A stretch of 64,000 nt of DNA from Stutzerimonas stutzeri (GCF_038561965.1 NZ_CP139348.1:558001-622000), one strand, 5' to 3'. Numbered from the stretch's first letter, positions 44,394 through 53,424 are shown. Notes: a model not told the origin generated them from the sequence alone. Numbers and translations: made by a program.

Positions 44394-44886
44394 GGCTGCG
44401 CACCATATACACCGCAGGGATCTGGTAACTGGCCAGATTGCCGGCTTGCGGCGGGTCGAGTTCGTCGTGGGCCTGGTAGCCCAGGCGCGACCAGAAGCCC
44501 GTGGAATCCTGCACCGAGACCAGCGCCGAATAGCGCAGGCGTGCCGCGCTGGCTTGCTGCAAGTTGTGCCGAACGAGCGCCGGGCCGATGCCGCGGCCCG
44601 CTGCGCGTCCGGCTACGGCCAGGTCGTGCAGATAAAGGCAGTCGGCTTCGCCGTCAGTGCAGAACTCGCCGTCCAGCGGGGTGACCTTGCCCAGTTGCGA
44701 GTGATAGGCGAACAGGTAGGCGCAGACGCCCTCGGCATCCTCGGCCACCCACGCCAGCTGCGCGAACGCCGCCAGGCGTGAGCGGATCACCGCCTCGTCT
44801 TCCAGGACCTCAGCGGCATACGACTGTTCCTGGATCGCCAGGACGGCAGGGATATCGCGTTCCTGCATCGCTCTCAACTGGTACAT
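44383..44886 (-). CDS. GNAT-family N-acetyltransferase
   Basis: 167 residues from ATG 44886. The acetyl-CoA loop region is LYLHDLAVAGRAAGRGIGPALVRHNLQQA (R/Q-x-x-G-x-G/A type), preceded by AQLAWVAEDAEGVCAYLFAYHS and followed by GFWSRLGYQ. Substrate unknown. It precedes ureE on the same strand but the sigma-54 promoter between them suggests separate control. Confidence 0.85.
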   Translation of the reverse strand: MYQLRAMQERDIPAVLAIQEQSYAAEVLEDEAVIRSRLAAFAQLAWVAEDAEGVCAYLFAYHSQLGKVTPLDGEFCTDGEADCLYLHDLAVAGRAAGRGIGPALVRHNLQQASAARLRYSALVSVQDSTGFWSRLGYQAHDELDPPQAGNLASYQIPAVYMVRSLHQ

Positions 44887-45059
44887 CACGACTTCACTCG
44901 AATGCCGCGAAACGCCGCGCGGCTCGGCAAAAAGCCGGCGATCATACGCGAAGCGGCGTTGCACTGCTTACCATCGAGCGGCTCGGGAGGCTTAGTGACG
45001 CATTGACAAGCAGCTCGGATGCGAGGGCGTTCAGCTAATTGGTACAGCAGGGCGAAGCC

Positions 45060-45980
45060 ATGACAGGCATAATGGTTAGCCTGCTAACAAGTGGACCGAG
45101 GCCTGCGTTGAACGATCACCACCACCCGCTCTATGGCGTCCTGCTGATACTGCTGTCGTGTCTGCTGCTGGCCAGCCATGACGGGCTGGCCAAGCATCTC
45201 TCGGAAATCTATCCGGTGTTTCTCGTCATCTGGGCGCGCTATGTCGCGCAGACCGTGCTGATGACCGCGTTGTTCGCGCCGCGCATGGGCCAGCGGGTAT
45301 TCCGTACATTGCGACCCTGGCCGCAGCTGCTGCGCGGCCTGAGCCTGGTCAGCGTGAGCCTGATGTTCATCAGCGGGCTGCACTACATTCCGCTGGCCGA
45401 AGCGACCGCGGTGATCTTTCTGACCCCGGTGCTGGTCACCATCGCCTCGGCACTGCTGGGCGAGCGGATCAACCCCAGCCAGTGGATCGCGGTGGGTTTC
45501 GGCCTGCTTGGTGTGTTGATCATCGTTCGACCGGGCTCGGCGCTGTTCACCCCGACTGCGCTTTTGCCGCTGGGCGCGGCGCTGTCGTTCACCGTCTACC
45601 AGCTGGTGACGCGACGCCTGGCCGGTACCGATCACCCGGTAACCAGCAACTACCTGACCAGCTTGGTCGGCTGCGTGACCATGAGCGTGCTGGTGATCTT
45701 CAACTGGCAGACGCCAACGCTGCACGATGCGCTGATGATGGCGGGCCTCGGCGGCATGGCGATGCTTGGGCATCTGCTGCTGACCAACGCGTTTCGCTTC
45801 GCCAGTGCGGCGACCCTGGCACCGTTCACCTATAGCCAGATCGTCTTTGCCGGGGTGGTCGGCTATGTCGTCTTCGATCACGCACCGGATGCCGGTGCGC
45901 TGCTCGGTATGGCGGTGATCATCGCCAGCGGCCTGTGCATGGCCTATGTGCAGCGCCGCCAGGGCCCGGTCGAAGGATAA
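45060..45980 (+). CDS. EamA-family drug/metabolite transporter
   Basis: 306 residues from ATG 45060 (an in-frame TTG at 45039 adds seven). About ten membrane spans in two EamA repeats: GVLLILLSCLLLASHDGLAKHLSEIYPVFLVIWARYV, then IPLAEATAVIFLTPVLVTIASALLGERI, and in the second half ALSFTVYQLVTRRLAG and TLAPFTYSQIVFAGVVGYVVFDHAPDAGALLGMAVIIASGLCM. Probable exporter of a small metabolite. The substrate cannot be told. Confidence 0.87.
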   Translation: MTGIMVSLLTSGPRPALNDHHHPLYGVLLILLSCLLLASHDGLAKHLSEIYPVFLVIWARYVAQTVLMTALFAPRMGQRVFRTLRPWPQLLRGLSLVSVSLMFISGLHYIPLAEATAVIFLTPVLVTIASALLGERINPSQWIAVGFGLLGVLIIVRPGSALFTPTALLPLGAALSFTVYQLVTRRLAGTDHPVTSNYLTSLVGCVTMSVLVIFNWQTPTLHDALMMAGLGGMAMLGHLLLTNAFRFASAATLAPFTYSQIVFAGVVGYVVFDHAPDAGALLGMAVIIASGLCMAYVQRRQGPVEG

Positions 45981-46080
45981 GCAGCCAGCATGTGCCATTC
46001 GACCGGCCAGACAGCTTCTCAACAATACTGAAATGAAAAGACAGGGCGATTCGACCCTTGCGTGCACCCATGGAGCCTAT

Positions 46081-46944
46081 ATGCCGCGACTTTCCCACAA
46101 CGACCTGCGCCGCAACTTTCGCGAGCTGCTGAACGCCGACCGCTGCTTCCACACCGCTTCGGTGTTCGACCCGATGTCCGCGCGAATTGCCGCCGACCTC
46201 GGCTTCGAAGTCGGCATCCTCGGTGGTTCGGTGGCCTCGCTGCAGGTACTTGCCGCGCCGGACTTCAACCTCATCACCCTCAGCGAGTTCGTCGAACAGG
46301 CCACGCGCATCTGCCGCGTCGCCCAGCTGCCGGTGCTGGCCGATGCCGACCATGGCTACGGCAATGCGCTGAACGTGATGCGCACCGTCTCCGAACTGGA
46401 GCGCGCCGGCATCTCCGCGCTGACCATCGAGGACACCCTGCTGCCGCCCAAATTCGGTCGCCGCTCCACCGACCTCATCGGCATGTTCGAGGCAGTCGGC
46501 AAGATTCGTGCGGCGCTGGAAGCCCGGGTCGACCCGGAAATGGCCATCATCGGTCGTACCAACGCCGGGGTGATCGGCTTCGAGGAAGTGATCGCGCGCG
46601 CCCAGGCTTATGAAAAGGCCGGTGCCGATGCCATCTGCCTGGTTGGCATCGAGGATTTCGACCACCTGGAAAGCATCGCCAGCCAGCTCAGCAAACCGCT
46701 CATGCTGGTCACCTACGGCAACCCCAACCTGCGCGACAACGCGCGGCTGGCAGCGCTCGGCGTGCGCATTGTGGTCAACGGCCACGCCGCCTACTTCGCG
46801 GCGATCAAGGCGACCTACGACTGCCTGCGCGAGCAGCGCCAAGTCGATGCGCTGGACCTGAACGCCTCGCAGCTGTCGGTCAAATACTCCACCGCGGACG
46901 AATACGTCGTCTGGGCCGAGGAGTACATGCAGGTCAAGGAGTAA
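46081..46944 (+). CDS. Oxaloacetate decarboxylase (PEP mutase/isocitrate lyase superfamily)
   Basis: 287 residues, the length of P. aeruginosa PA4872, which was characterised as an oxaloacetate decarboxylase. ATG 46081 gives MPRLSHNDLRRNFRELLNADRC. Superfamily motifs: ASVFDPMSARIAADLGFEVGILGGSVAS, LADADHGYGNALNVMRTV (metal-binding Asp residues), and ALTIEDTLLPPKFG in place of the Cys loop of isocitrate lyase. Probably cytoplasmic and Mg-dependent, releasing CO2 from oxaloacetate to pyruvate. Confidence 0.87.
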   Translation: MPRLSHNDLRRNFRELLNADRCFHTASVFDPMSARIAADLGFEVGILGGSVASLQVLAAPDFNLITLSEFVEQATRICRVAQLPVLADADHGYGNALNVMRTVSELERAGISALTIEDTLLPPKFGRRSTDLIGMFEAVGKIRAALEARVDPEMAIIGRTNAGVIGFEEVIARAQAYEKAGADAICLVGIEDFDHLESIASQLSKPLMLVTYGNPNLRDNARLAALGVRIVVNGHAAYFAAIKATYDCLREQRQVDALDLNASQLSVKYSTADEYVVWAEEYMQVKE

Positions 46945-47040
46945 CCGTAGCTGCGCTGCCGCTGCCGCTGCCGGACGGAGTGAACGACCGTCGGCTGCGG
47001 CGCCGCGAGCCGCAGCGCCATTGTTGCCAACGGAGCCCTG

Positions 47041-48198
47041 ATGAGCCCACGTCTACTGACCTTCATGGTCGCCTTCGCTGCCTTTCTGGGGCCCTTCACC
47101 CAGACGGTTTACGCGCCGATCCTGCCGGAGCTTGGTGCGGCCCTGCGCACCACGCCGTTCCTGATCAACCTGAGCATCTCGATCTTCACCTTCGTGCTCG
47201 CCTTCATGCAGATCGTCTACGGCCCGCTGGTGGATCGCACGGGGCGCAAGCCTACGTTGCTGGCTGGCCTGGCCATCTACATCGTCGCGTCGCTGGGCTG
47301 CTTTCTGGCCAACAGCATCGAGACGCTACTGGCCTTTCGCGCCTTGCAGGCAGTGGGGATCGCAGCGGGTGCGGTGGTGGCGGTTACGGTGATTGGCGAC
47401 CGCTTCGAAGGTGCCGAGCGCGGCCGGGCGATGGGCTCGTTCCAGATGATGGTGGCGCTGGGCCCGGTGCTCGGCCCGGTGGTGGGCGGTTTCGTCGGCG
47501 AGCATGTGGATTTCCATTATGTGTTCCTGCTGCTGGCCTGTGTCGGCGTGGCGGCCCTGCTGAGCAATGCCATCTGGCTCAAGGAAACCCGCCCGGCCGG
47601 GGTTGAGCCGCGTGCTTTCCATCCGGTGCAGTATCTGGAAGTGCTGGGCAATCGTCAGGGTCTGGCGATCATGCTGCTGAGCTTCGTGCAGTACTACGCC
47701 TTCTATAACTATCTGGTGTTCATGCCGAGGTTGCTCGACAGCAGCTACGGCCTGAGCGCGAGTGAGAAGGGGCTGGTGTTCCTGCCGTTGTCGATTGCGG
47801 TGGTGCTTGGCAGCTTTGTCGGTGGGCGGCTGTTAGGCCATTGGCAGCCGCGGCCGGTGCTGTTGCTCACCGCGCTGTTCAATGCGCTCAGCCTGCTGCT
47901 GTTCCTGGCCGTCGCACAGTTATCGCTCGGCGCGCTGGTGGTGGCAGTGACGGCTTTCGGCCTGTTTCTCGGGTTATCGCTGCCGGTGCAGACCAGCCTG
48001 CTGATGGACCTCTACCCAGAGAACCGCGCGACTGCCGTGGGCAGTTACAACTTCTTCCGCTTCATGGGCATGGCCACCGGGCCGGTACTGGGCTCCTGGC
48101 TGTTCCAGGACGGCAATCTCGGCCTGCTCTACGGCTTCGCTGCGGCCGCCTTCCTGCTGGCCGTCGGTCACGCACAGCTGCGTTTCCGCCAGGGCTGA
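47041..48198 (+). CDS. MFS transporter, Bcr/CflA-like
   Basis: 385 residues with twelve predicted helices. The MFS motif A appears as GPLVDRTGRKPTLLAGL after helix 2, preceded by TVYAPILPELGAALRTTPFLINLSISIFTFVLAFMQIVYG, typical of the DHA1 drug-efflux branch (Bcr/CflA). Substrate unknown. A small inverted repeat (46994-47001 with 47009-47016) separates it from the decarboxylase gene. Confidence 0.88.
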   Translation: MSPRLLTFMVAFAAFLGPFTQTVYAPILPELGAALRTTPFLINLSISIFTFVLAFMQIVYGPLVDRTGRKPTLLAGLAIYIVASLGCFLANSIETLLAFRALQAVGIAAGAVVAVTVIGDRFEGAERGRAMGSFQMMVALGPVLGPVVGGFVGEHVDFHYVFLLLACVGVAALLSNAIWLKETRPAGVEPRAFHPVQYLEVLGNRQGLAIMLLSFVQYYAFYNYLVFMPRLLDSSYGLSASEKGLVFLPLSIAVVLGSFVGGRLLGHWQPRPVLLLTALFNALSLLLFLAVAQLSLGALVVAVTAFGLFLGLSLPVQTSLLMDLYPENRATAVGSYNFFRFMGMATGPVLGSWLFQDGNLGLLYGFAAAAFLLAVGHAQLRFRQG

Positions 48199-48212
48199 AG
48201 CAGTTCGGGCGC

Positions 48213-48932
48213 TCAGAAGAACGAGCGTTCGGCCTTGAACATCATGAAACCTTCGCAATAGGCGTTCTGCCCCGAGTAGACGCCACACTGCGCGCCGCGC
48301 AGGCTCGAGTCGCTGTAGGACAGGTCCATCTGCATGCCCAGCAGCGAGCGGGAAAGGTTCAGCGACCAGTCGTTGAATACCCGCACGCTGCCGCCGGGGT
48401 GGTACATGGGGCTGTCCATCGAGTGGCTGGCGTACTTCATCCGTACCCCGACATCGAATGGCCGCAGCGCTCCTAGCTCGAGAAACAGCGTGCTGTCCGT
48501 TCGTCCCAGCGAACTGCTCATCGCCCCGCCCAGACGGCTGCCGCCGAGGTTGACGCCGGCGTAGTACTCCTCGCGATTCCGCGTTTCGACTTCCGGGAAG
48601 CTGTAGCGGATCACCCCCAGCTCATAGCCCGCCGAGCCGTCGAGGCGTGGCTGGGCATAGCCGACGTAGCTGTTGAGCTCAAGCTGGCTGCCGTCGAAAA
48701 TCCCAACGCTAGGCGACCACTGACCGACATACACGCCGCTGTCATGGGTGAGATCCAGGCCACCGCGAAAGGTGCTGGCGGTCGTCGGCTGTACCAGGCC
48801 CTGCGCCATGCTGCGGGTGGGCGCCGTGCCGAGCTTGAGATCGAATTGGCCGATCTCGCGCTCGACCACCTCCGGTTGGCTGGCACAGCCGCCAAGCAAG
48901 ATGGCCAGCGCTATCAGATATCTGTTGTCCAT
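48213..48932 (-). CDS. TorF-like (gcw_chp) outer-membrane beta-barrel lipoprotein
   Basis: 239 residues from ATG 48932, with a lipobox LLGGC (Cys about 16). The body alternates hydrophobic and polar residues as transmembrane strands and contains STFRGGLDLTHDSGVYVGQWSPSVG and LNSYVGYAQ...GYELGVIRYSFP, the pattern of the TIGR02001/TorF putative-porin family. It ends in Phe (RSFF), a usual BAM signal. Function unknown; tail to tail with the MFS gene. Confidence 0.75.
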   Translation of the reverse strand: MDNRYLIALAILLGGCASQPEVVEREIGQFDLKLGTAPTRSMAQGLVQPTTASTFRGGLDLTHDSGVYVGQWSPSVGIFDGSQLELNSYVGYAQPRLDGSAGYELGVIRYSFPEVETRNREEYYAGVNLGGSRLGGAMSSSLGRTDSTLFLELGALRPFDVGVRMKYASHSMDSPMYHPGGSVRVFNDWSLNLSRSLLGMQMDLSYSDSSLRGAQCGVYSGQNAYCEGFMMFKAERSFF

Positions 48933-49239
48933 ACACCGCTTCACTGGTGATGTGTGGCAGGCCGACCAGTGACGACCGCGAGTTGGAAAGGCCAGGCCAG
49001 AGCGCTCCAGCGCAGCGGCAGGCACGGCCTTCCCGGTATTCGGGCCGAAGGATAGTCAAAGCAGTCTGCCGGCGAGCCCCACTCGTCGATTTGGCGCCAG
49101 TAGATCGACAGGCGGTGCCGGCGCGCTGGCGAGGCGGAAATCCGGCGCGCTCTGGTCGCATCGTTGAAACGCTTGGCGCGGATATGGTTCGAATGTGCAT
49201 ATCCCGCGGCAGCGGTCTGGACAGGCGGAGGAGGTTGCG

Positions 49240-49506
49240 ATGGCCACCGGGTGGGCAAACGAGGGCGCGGTACAAGAGCAGATCGACAGCACCGTCGAAG
49301 ATGCCGTGCAGCGAGCGCGCAGTCGGCTGGGGCATGGTGAGAGCCTGAGCCACTGCGAAGAGTGCGCAGAGAAGATCCCCGAGGCTCGGCGTCAGGCCGT
49401 ACCGGGCGTCCGGCTGTGCATCAAGTGCCAGGTCGAGCGGGACAAGGAAGACGCCAAGTTCAGCGGCTACAACCGACGTGGCAGCAAGGACAGCCAGCTG
49501 CGTTGA
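49240..49506 (+). CDS. ybiI: DksA/TraR-type C4 zinc-finger protein (YbiI-like)
   Basis: 88 residues from ATG 49240, with a strong GGAGGAGG SD. The zinc finger is CEEC...CIKC, and the ends MATGWANEGAVQEQIDSTVEDA and GYNRRGSKDSQLR match E. coli YbiI. It lacks the long coiled coil of DksA; small members of this family can bind RNA polymerase, but the role of YbiI is not established. Confidence 0.92.
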   Translation: MATGWANEGAVQEQIDSTVEDAVQRARSRLGHGESLSHCEECAEKIPEARRQAVPGVRLCIKCQVERDKEDAKFSGYNRRGSKDSQLR

Positions 49507-50688
49507 TCAGTCGCGACGGATCGGCATCGAGAAGGTGAAGGTCGTGCCTGCCTCGGCACTGGAACTGACGTGCATGCTGCCGCCATGGGCCTGCGCCACC
49601 TGATCGACGATGAACAGCCCGAGCCCCAGCCCGTTGCGCGACGTGTCATCTTCTTGCGAGTAAGCGTGAAACAGCCGCTCGAGCCGCTCCGGCGGTATCG
49701 GCGTACCGCAGTTGTGCACCGTCAGTTCGAATCGGCTGTCGTGGGTCTGCGCGGTCACTATCACCGGTCCCGTGCTGGCGCCATGGTGCAGTGCATTGGT
49801 GATCAGGTTCGCCAGCAGCTGGGCAATGCGGTCCGGGTCGCAGTCAAACAGTTCCAGTTCGGGCAGACGTTCGAGCAGCACCCGGCGCGGGTGGGCGGTA
49901 CGCAGCTCGTTGACCACCTGCAACAGCGTGAGGTGCAGGTTGGCTGCGGCCGTCCAGTTCAGTGGTATGCCGTTGCCCAGTTGCCCGCGTGCGAAATCCA
50001 GCAGGTCGTCGACCATCCGCGAAGCGCGCTGGCTGGACGCACGCACATGCTCGGCGAGCTGCTGCGTGCCCGGTTCGCTGGAGCGGCGTACCAACAGATC
50101 GCTGGCGGCCAGGATCGAAGCCAGGGGCGTGCGTAGATCGTGACCGAGCAGGGCGATGAACTGTTCGCGTTGGTGGCCGGTGGTGCGCTCGTTGGAAAGT
50201 GCCGCGCGCGTGGCCTGCTGCTGCTCCTCGGCATCGATCTGCAATGTCAGCAGGCGTGCAAAGGATTCGAACATCGCCCGTGTCGTCGGGCTGGAAAGAT
50301 CGCACGGCAGGGGATCGAGCGCGCAGAGCGTGCCGAAGAAACTGCCGTCGACGCGCAGCACCGGCACCGAGATATAGCTTTCGAAGCCGTACATCCGTGG
50401 CGTGTGATGATCACAGTAGTCGGGATCGGCGCTGACCTGACTGATGATGATCGGCTGCTGCGAGGTGTGGATTTCGCTGCATAGCGTGGTAGTGACGTCG
50501 AGTTCGCCGCCAACCTTCAGGCCGAACTCGATGCGATCGAGCACGGCGCAGGCTGTCCAGGAGGTTTCGGTAACCCGGGCGACCGCAGCGAAACGCAAGC
50601 CGGTCGTTTCGCTGACGACTTGCAGGATGGCCGGGACGGCGCTGATGCGCTGGACGGTGAGCAGGTCGTCGAGGATGGATTGCACCAT
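49507..50688 (-). CDS. Cytosolic GAF-domain sensor histidine kinase
   Basis: 393 residues, no signal peptide or membrane span. GAF domain (about 15-155: LRFAAVARVTETSWTACAVLDRI, SYISVPVLRVDGSFFGTLCALDPLP), HisKA with phosphoacceptor His in IALLGHDLRTPLASILAA (about 180), and HATPase_c with NLITNALHHGAS, GLGLGLFIVDQVAQAHGG. No response regulator gene is next to it, so its partner is elsewhere. Ligand of the GAF domain unknown. Stop is directly against the ybiI stop. Confidence 0.9.
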   Translation of the reverse strand: MVQSILDDLLTVQRISAVPAILQVVSETTGLRFAAVARVTETSWTACAVLDRIEFGLKVGGELDVTTTLCSEIHTSQQPIIISQVSADPDYCDHHTPRMYGFESYISVPVLRVDGSFFGTLCALDPLPCDLSSPTTRAMFESFARLLTLQIDAEEQQQATRAALSNERTTGHQREQFIALLGHDLRTPLASILAASDLLVRRSSEPGTQQLAEHVRASSQRASRMVDDLLDFARGQLGNGIPLNWTAAANLHLTLLQVVNELRTAHPRRVLLERLPELELFDCDPDRIAQLLANLITNALHHGASTGPVIVTAQTHDSRFELTVHNCGTPIPPERLERLFHAYSQEDDTSRNGLGLGLFIVDQVAQAHGGSMHVSSSAEAGTTFTFSMPIRRD

Positions 50689-50755
50689 CTACAGGCTCTG
50701 AACAATGAAAAAAGGCCGGACACTCTAACATGTCCGACCTCTTGCGAAGGCTCCG

Positions 50756-52228
50756 TCAGCCCAGCGGAGCGGGTTGCACCGGGCTGGCCGCCAGGTGCTG
50801 GTTACGCATCAGTATGTAGTGCAGTACCCCACCGAACAGTGCACCCAGCAGCCAGGCGAAACCGGACAGGTTTTCCAGCCCAGGCATCCAGACCGAGGCC
50901 ACCGAGAACACCGCGCTGACGCCGAAGGCAATCATCGCCTTACGGTTCCAGCCGGCATTGAAGTTGTAGATCCCGGTGCGCTCGGCGGAGAACAGCTGTT
51001 GCAGATCGAGGTGCTGACGGCGTACCAGGTAATAGTCGGCAACGATGATGCCGTAGAGCGGCGCCAGCACCGCACCGAGCGTATCGACGAAGGCGGCGAT
51101 ACCCACTTCGCTGATGAAGGCCACCCACAGCGCGCCGATGAAGAACGCGATGGCCGCGGTGATGAAGCCGCCGGTGCGCGCGCTGATCTTGGCAGGCGCC
51201 AGGTTGGCGATGTCATAGGCCGGCGGGATGAAGTTGGCGACCAGATTGATGCCGACCGTGGCCGCAAAGAAGGTGATGGCAGCGACTACCGTCAGGGTGA
51301 CGTTGTCGATACGCGCAACGATGTCGGTGGGGTTGGTCAGTGTTTCCCCGAATACCACAACGGTTCCGGCGGTGATCACCAGCGCGATCAGCGAGAAGAT
51401 CGCCAGGCTTACCGGCAGGCCGAGGAAATTGCCGATGCGCATCTGCCGTTCGCTCTTCACGAAACGGGCGAAGTCGCCGTAGTTGATCACCACCGCGGCG
51501 AAGTAGGCCACCATGGTGCCGACCACCGCCGCGAATGCGGCAATTGGCCCGCCGGCATGCTCACCGCTGCCGCTGAAGATGCTGCCCAGGGCGCCGAGCA
51601 GGCTTGGCCCCGCCTGATACCAGATGGCGATCATCAGCACGATCATCACCAGATACACCAGCGGGCCGGCCCAGTTGAGAAAGCGCGTCACCCAGTCGAC
51701 GCCGCGGACGAACAGCGCCACCTGAAACACGCAGACGATCACATAGGCAACCCAGTCAATGGCAGTCAGACCGAGCAGGGTCGCCGCTTGTGGATCGCTG
51801 CCCATGAGTGCACGAATCAGCAGCGCCACCGCCGTCGAGGCGAAGTAGGTCTGCACGCCGTACCAGAAGATCGCGACGATGCCGCGTACCACGGCCGGGA
51901 AGTTCGCGCCGCGCACGCCCATGCTCGCCCGGGCCATCACCGGAAACGGGATACCGTATTTGACGCTGGGTTTCCCCGTGAGATGCACCAGGCCCATGAC
52001 AATGAAGCCGGCGACGACGATGCCGGCCAGTACCGCCCAACCGTTGAGGCCATAACTGATGAACAGCGTGGCGGCCAGTGTGTAGCCGAACAGGCTCTGG
52101 ATGTCGTTGGACCACACATTGAATATCTCGAACCAGCCCCATTTGCGCTCGGCAGGTGCGAGGGGCGCGAGGTCGGCGTTGTACAGGCTGGGATCGATCC
52201 GCTTGATCTTGTAGTCGTCGTGTTTCAT
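50756..52228 (-). CDS. NCS1-family nucleobase/allantoin-type permease
   Basis: 490 residues from ATG 52228, twelve predicted spans. The N terminus DPSLYNADLAPLAPAERKWGWFEIFNVWSNDIQSLFGYTLAATLF is characteristic of NCS1 sodium- or proton-linked uptake of allantoin, hydantoin, uracil or cytosine; GKPSVKYGIPFPVMARASMGVRGANFPAVVRGIVAIFWYGVQTYFAST is the family core. Given urease nearby, a nitrogen-rich purine or pyrimidine breakdown product is a reasonable substrate guess. Three TTGTAT(A/G)CA sites lie upstream. Confidence 0.88.
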   Translation of the reverse strand: MKHDDYKIKRIDPSLYNADLAPLAPAERKWGWFEIFNVWSNDIQSLFGYTLAATLFISYGLNGWAVLAGIVVAGFIVMGLVHLTGKPSVKYGIPFPVMARASMGVRGANFPAVVRGIVAIFWYGVQTYFASTAVALLIRALMGSDPQAATLLGLTAIDWVAYVIVCVFQVALFVRGVDWVTRFLNWAGPLVYLVMIVLMIAIWYQAGPSLLGALGSIFSGSGEHAGGPIAAFAAVVGTMVAYFAAVVINYGDFARFVKSERQMRIGNFLGLPVSLAIFSLIALVITAGTVVVFGETLTNPTDIVARIDNVTLTVVAAITFFAATVGINLVANFIPPAYDIANLAPAKISARTGGFITAAIAFFIGALWVAFISEVGIAAFVDTLGAVLAPLYGIIVADYYLVRRQHLDLQQLFSAERTGIYNFNAGWNRKAMIAFGVSAVFSVASVWMPGLENLSGFAWLLGALFGGVLHYILMRNQHLAASPVQPAPLG

Positions 52229-52259
52229 TGGAGTGCGCTCTGAGCAAGACTGTGGATTT

Positions 52260-52268
52260 TTGTATGCA
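52260..52268. promoter_or_regulatory. TTGTATGCA motif, permease-proximal
   Basis: First of three near-identical 9-mers. It is centred about 36 bases before the permease ATG, where a repressor would block initiation. The form resembles GntR/FCD-family operators (TTGTATACAA-type), an inference only. Confidence 0.45.
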
Positions 52269-52376
52269 GTTCTTGTTCCGCGTACGACAGGGCTCGCGAT
52301 ATTCTGGCCGTGAGCCATGTTGGTCTCACCACCGAAGCCTGGAGTTTAGGCGGCTTGGTGCCTCATGCCTGGAATT

Positions 52377-52385
52377 TTGTATACA
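52377..52385. promoter_or_regulatory. TTGTATACA motif, central
   Basis: The most palindromic copy (TTGTATACATAA context), in an AT-rich stretch followed by TGATCGGTAATTATGATCA, itself a partial dyad. Confidence 0.45.
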
Positions 52386-52444
52386 TAATTGATCGGTAAT
52401 TATGATCATTAAGTGCTGGCTGTTCAGCTTTCCTGATGCATCAC

Positions 52445-52453
52445 TTGTATGCA
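52445..52453. promoter_or_regulatory. TTGTATGCA motif, distal
   Basis: Third copy, identical to the first and in the same orientation, about 220 bases before the permease ATG. Confidence 0.4.
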
Positions 52454-52695
52454 CTCAGGGATCCGGTGCACCGACAAGGTGCTCTGCGCGTCGGTCAGAA
52501 TGACCAAGTGGAAGGACACAGCAGGTGCTGCGCTGTATCAGGTGCGTGGGGGGAGGGAATTCGACATATTGAGGTAACGAGGCTGCGAGAAATCTGGCCA
52601 GTCGTTCGGCCCCGCGGCGGCGACAAGCCCATCGGTAGCAACCCGGGCCGTGCGTGGCGGCCCAGGTTGTTGCGGTCTTGGCGACCGGGTACGGC

Positions 52696-53424
52696 TTACT
52701 GCTGCGTGATGATCGCCATGTTGTTGCTGCCGGTCTGGCTGACATTGGCGTAATCGGCGAAGCCCGCCTGGCTAACGTTGGCAAAGTTGTCCATGCCGCT
52801 CTGCAGAACGACGGCCTGGCTCGATTCACCGATCTGGTCGACCAGTGCGAGGTTGCCGTCGCCCTGCTGCACCAGGTCAACCGAGTTGCCCAGACCACCT
52901 TGAGCGATATCGGCCACGTTCATGTTGCCGACCTGGCTCACGTCGATGATGCCCTCTTGGCCGGTCTGGGTGATCAGCGCCTCGTTGCCTTCGCCGAACT
53001 GATCGACGATGGTGTCGTTGAACGCGTTGTCCTGGATCAGCACGACATCGTTGTTCATCCCGTCCTGCGTGATGTCGGCAGTGTTCGCAAAGCCAGCCTG
53101 TTCGACGATAGCGCTGTTGTTGACGTCGTACTGGCTAATGATCACCCGGCCTTCCACACCGGTCTGGATGACGTCCGCCTGGTGCAGTGCGCCCTGCTGC
53201 GTCACCTCGGCAAAGTTGTCCTGGCCCGTTTGGGTGGTGTTGGCAGCGTTCTGCTGCGATGCACCGGTCTGGTAAATGTACGAAGCCTGGCCGACACCTT
53301 CCTGATAGACGTCGGCGATCTGGTCAAAACCATTTTGTTCGATAACCGCTTCACTGCTGGCCGCAAAAGCCTGGGTAGCGGATACAGCGAGTACAGCAGC
53401 GAAAAGCGCGTTGATTTTGAACAT
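52696..53424 (-). CDS. Orphan curlin-like amyloid repeat protein
   Basis: 242 residues from ATG 53424 (SD CGGAGAAAC). Signal peptide of 21 residues (MFKINALFAAVLAVSATQAFA), then the rest divides into 20 consecutive 11-residue units with consensus x-x-N-x-A-x-I/V-x-Q-x-G (one unit has 13, the last 10), for example QDNFAEVTQQG, VNNSAIVEQAG, DGNLALVDQIG, MDNFANVSQAG. This is the half-repeat of CsgA/CsgB curlin, implying a ten-turn beta-solenoid with Asn and Gln ladders. It is acidic with no Cys. No csg or fap secretion genes are in the window. Confidence 0.85.
   Translation of the reverse strand: MFKINALFAAVLAVSATQAFAASSEAVIEQNGFDQIADVYQEGVGQASYIYQTGASQQNAANTTQTGQDNFAEVTQQGALHQADVIQTGVEGRVIISQYDVNNSAIVEQAGFANTADITQDGMNNDVVLIQDNAFNDTIVDQFGEGNEALITQTGQEGIIDVSQVGNMNVADIAQGGLGNSVDLVQQGDGNLALVDQIGESSQAVVLQSGMDNFANVSQAGFADYANVSQTGSNNMAIITQQ

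Larger units (their letters stand above)
52229..52695. other. Intergenic region with repeated TTGTAT(A/G)CA motifs and a hairpin
   Basis: 467 bp between the permease start and the end of the curlin-like gene; no credible gene. It contains three TTGTAT(A/G)CA motifs (52260-52268, 52377-52385, 52445-52453) in an AT-rich patch and, nearer the curlin gene, an 11-bp inverted repeat with one G-T pair (52639-52649 with 52659-52669) that may end curlin transcription, although no T run follows. Confidence 0.6.

Noticed and set aside
50774..52243. 489-residue + strand ORF opposite the NCS1 permease
   Set aside because: Highly charged His/Asp/Arg translation typical of the antisense of a membrane protein gene.
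52436..52753. 105-residue + strand ORF between permease and curlin-like gene
   Set aside because: No SD, low-quality mixed translation, and it runs into the 3' end of the curlin-like gene on the other strand.
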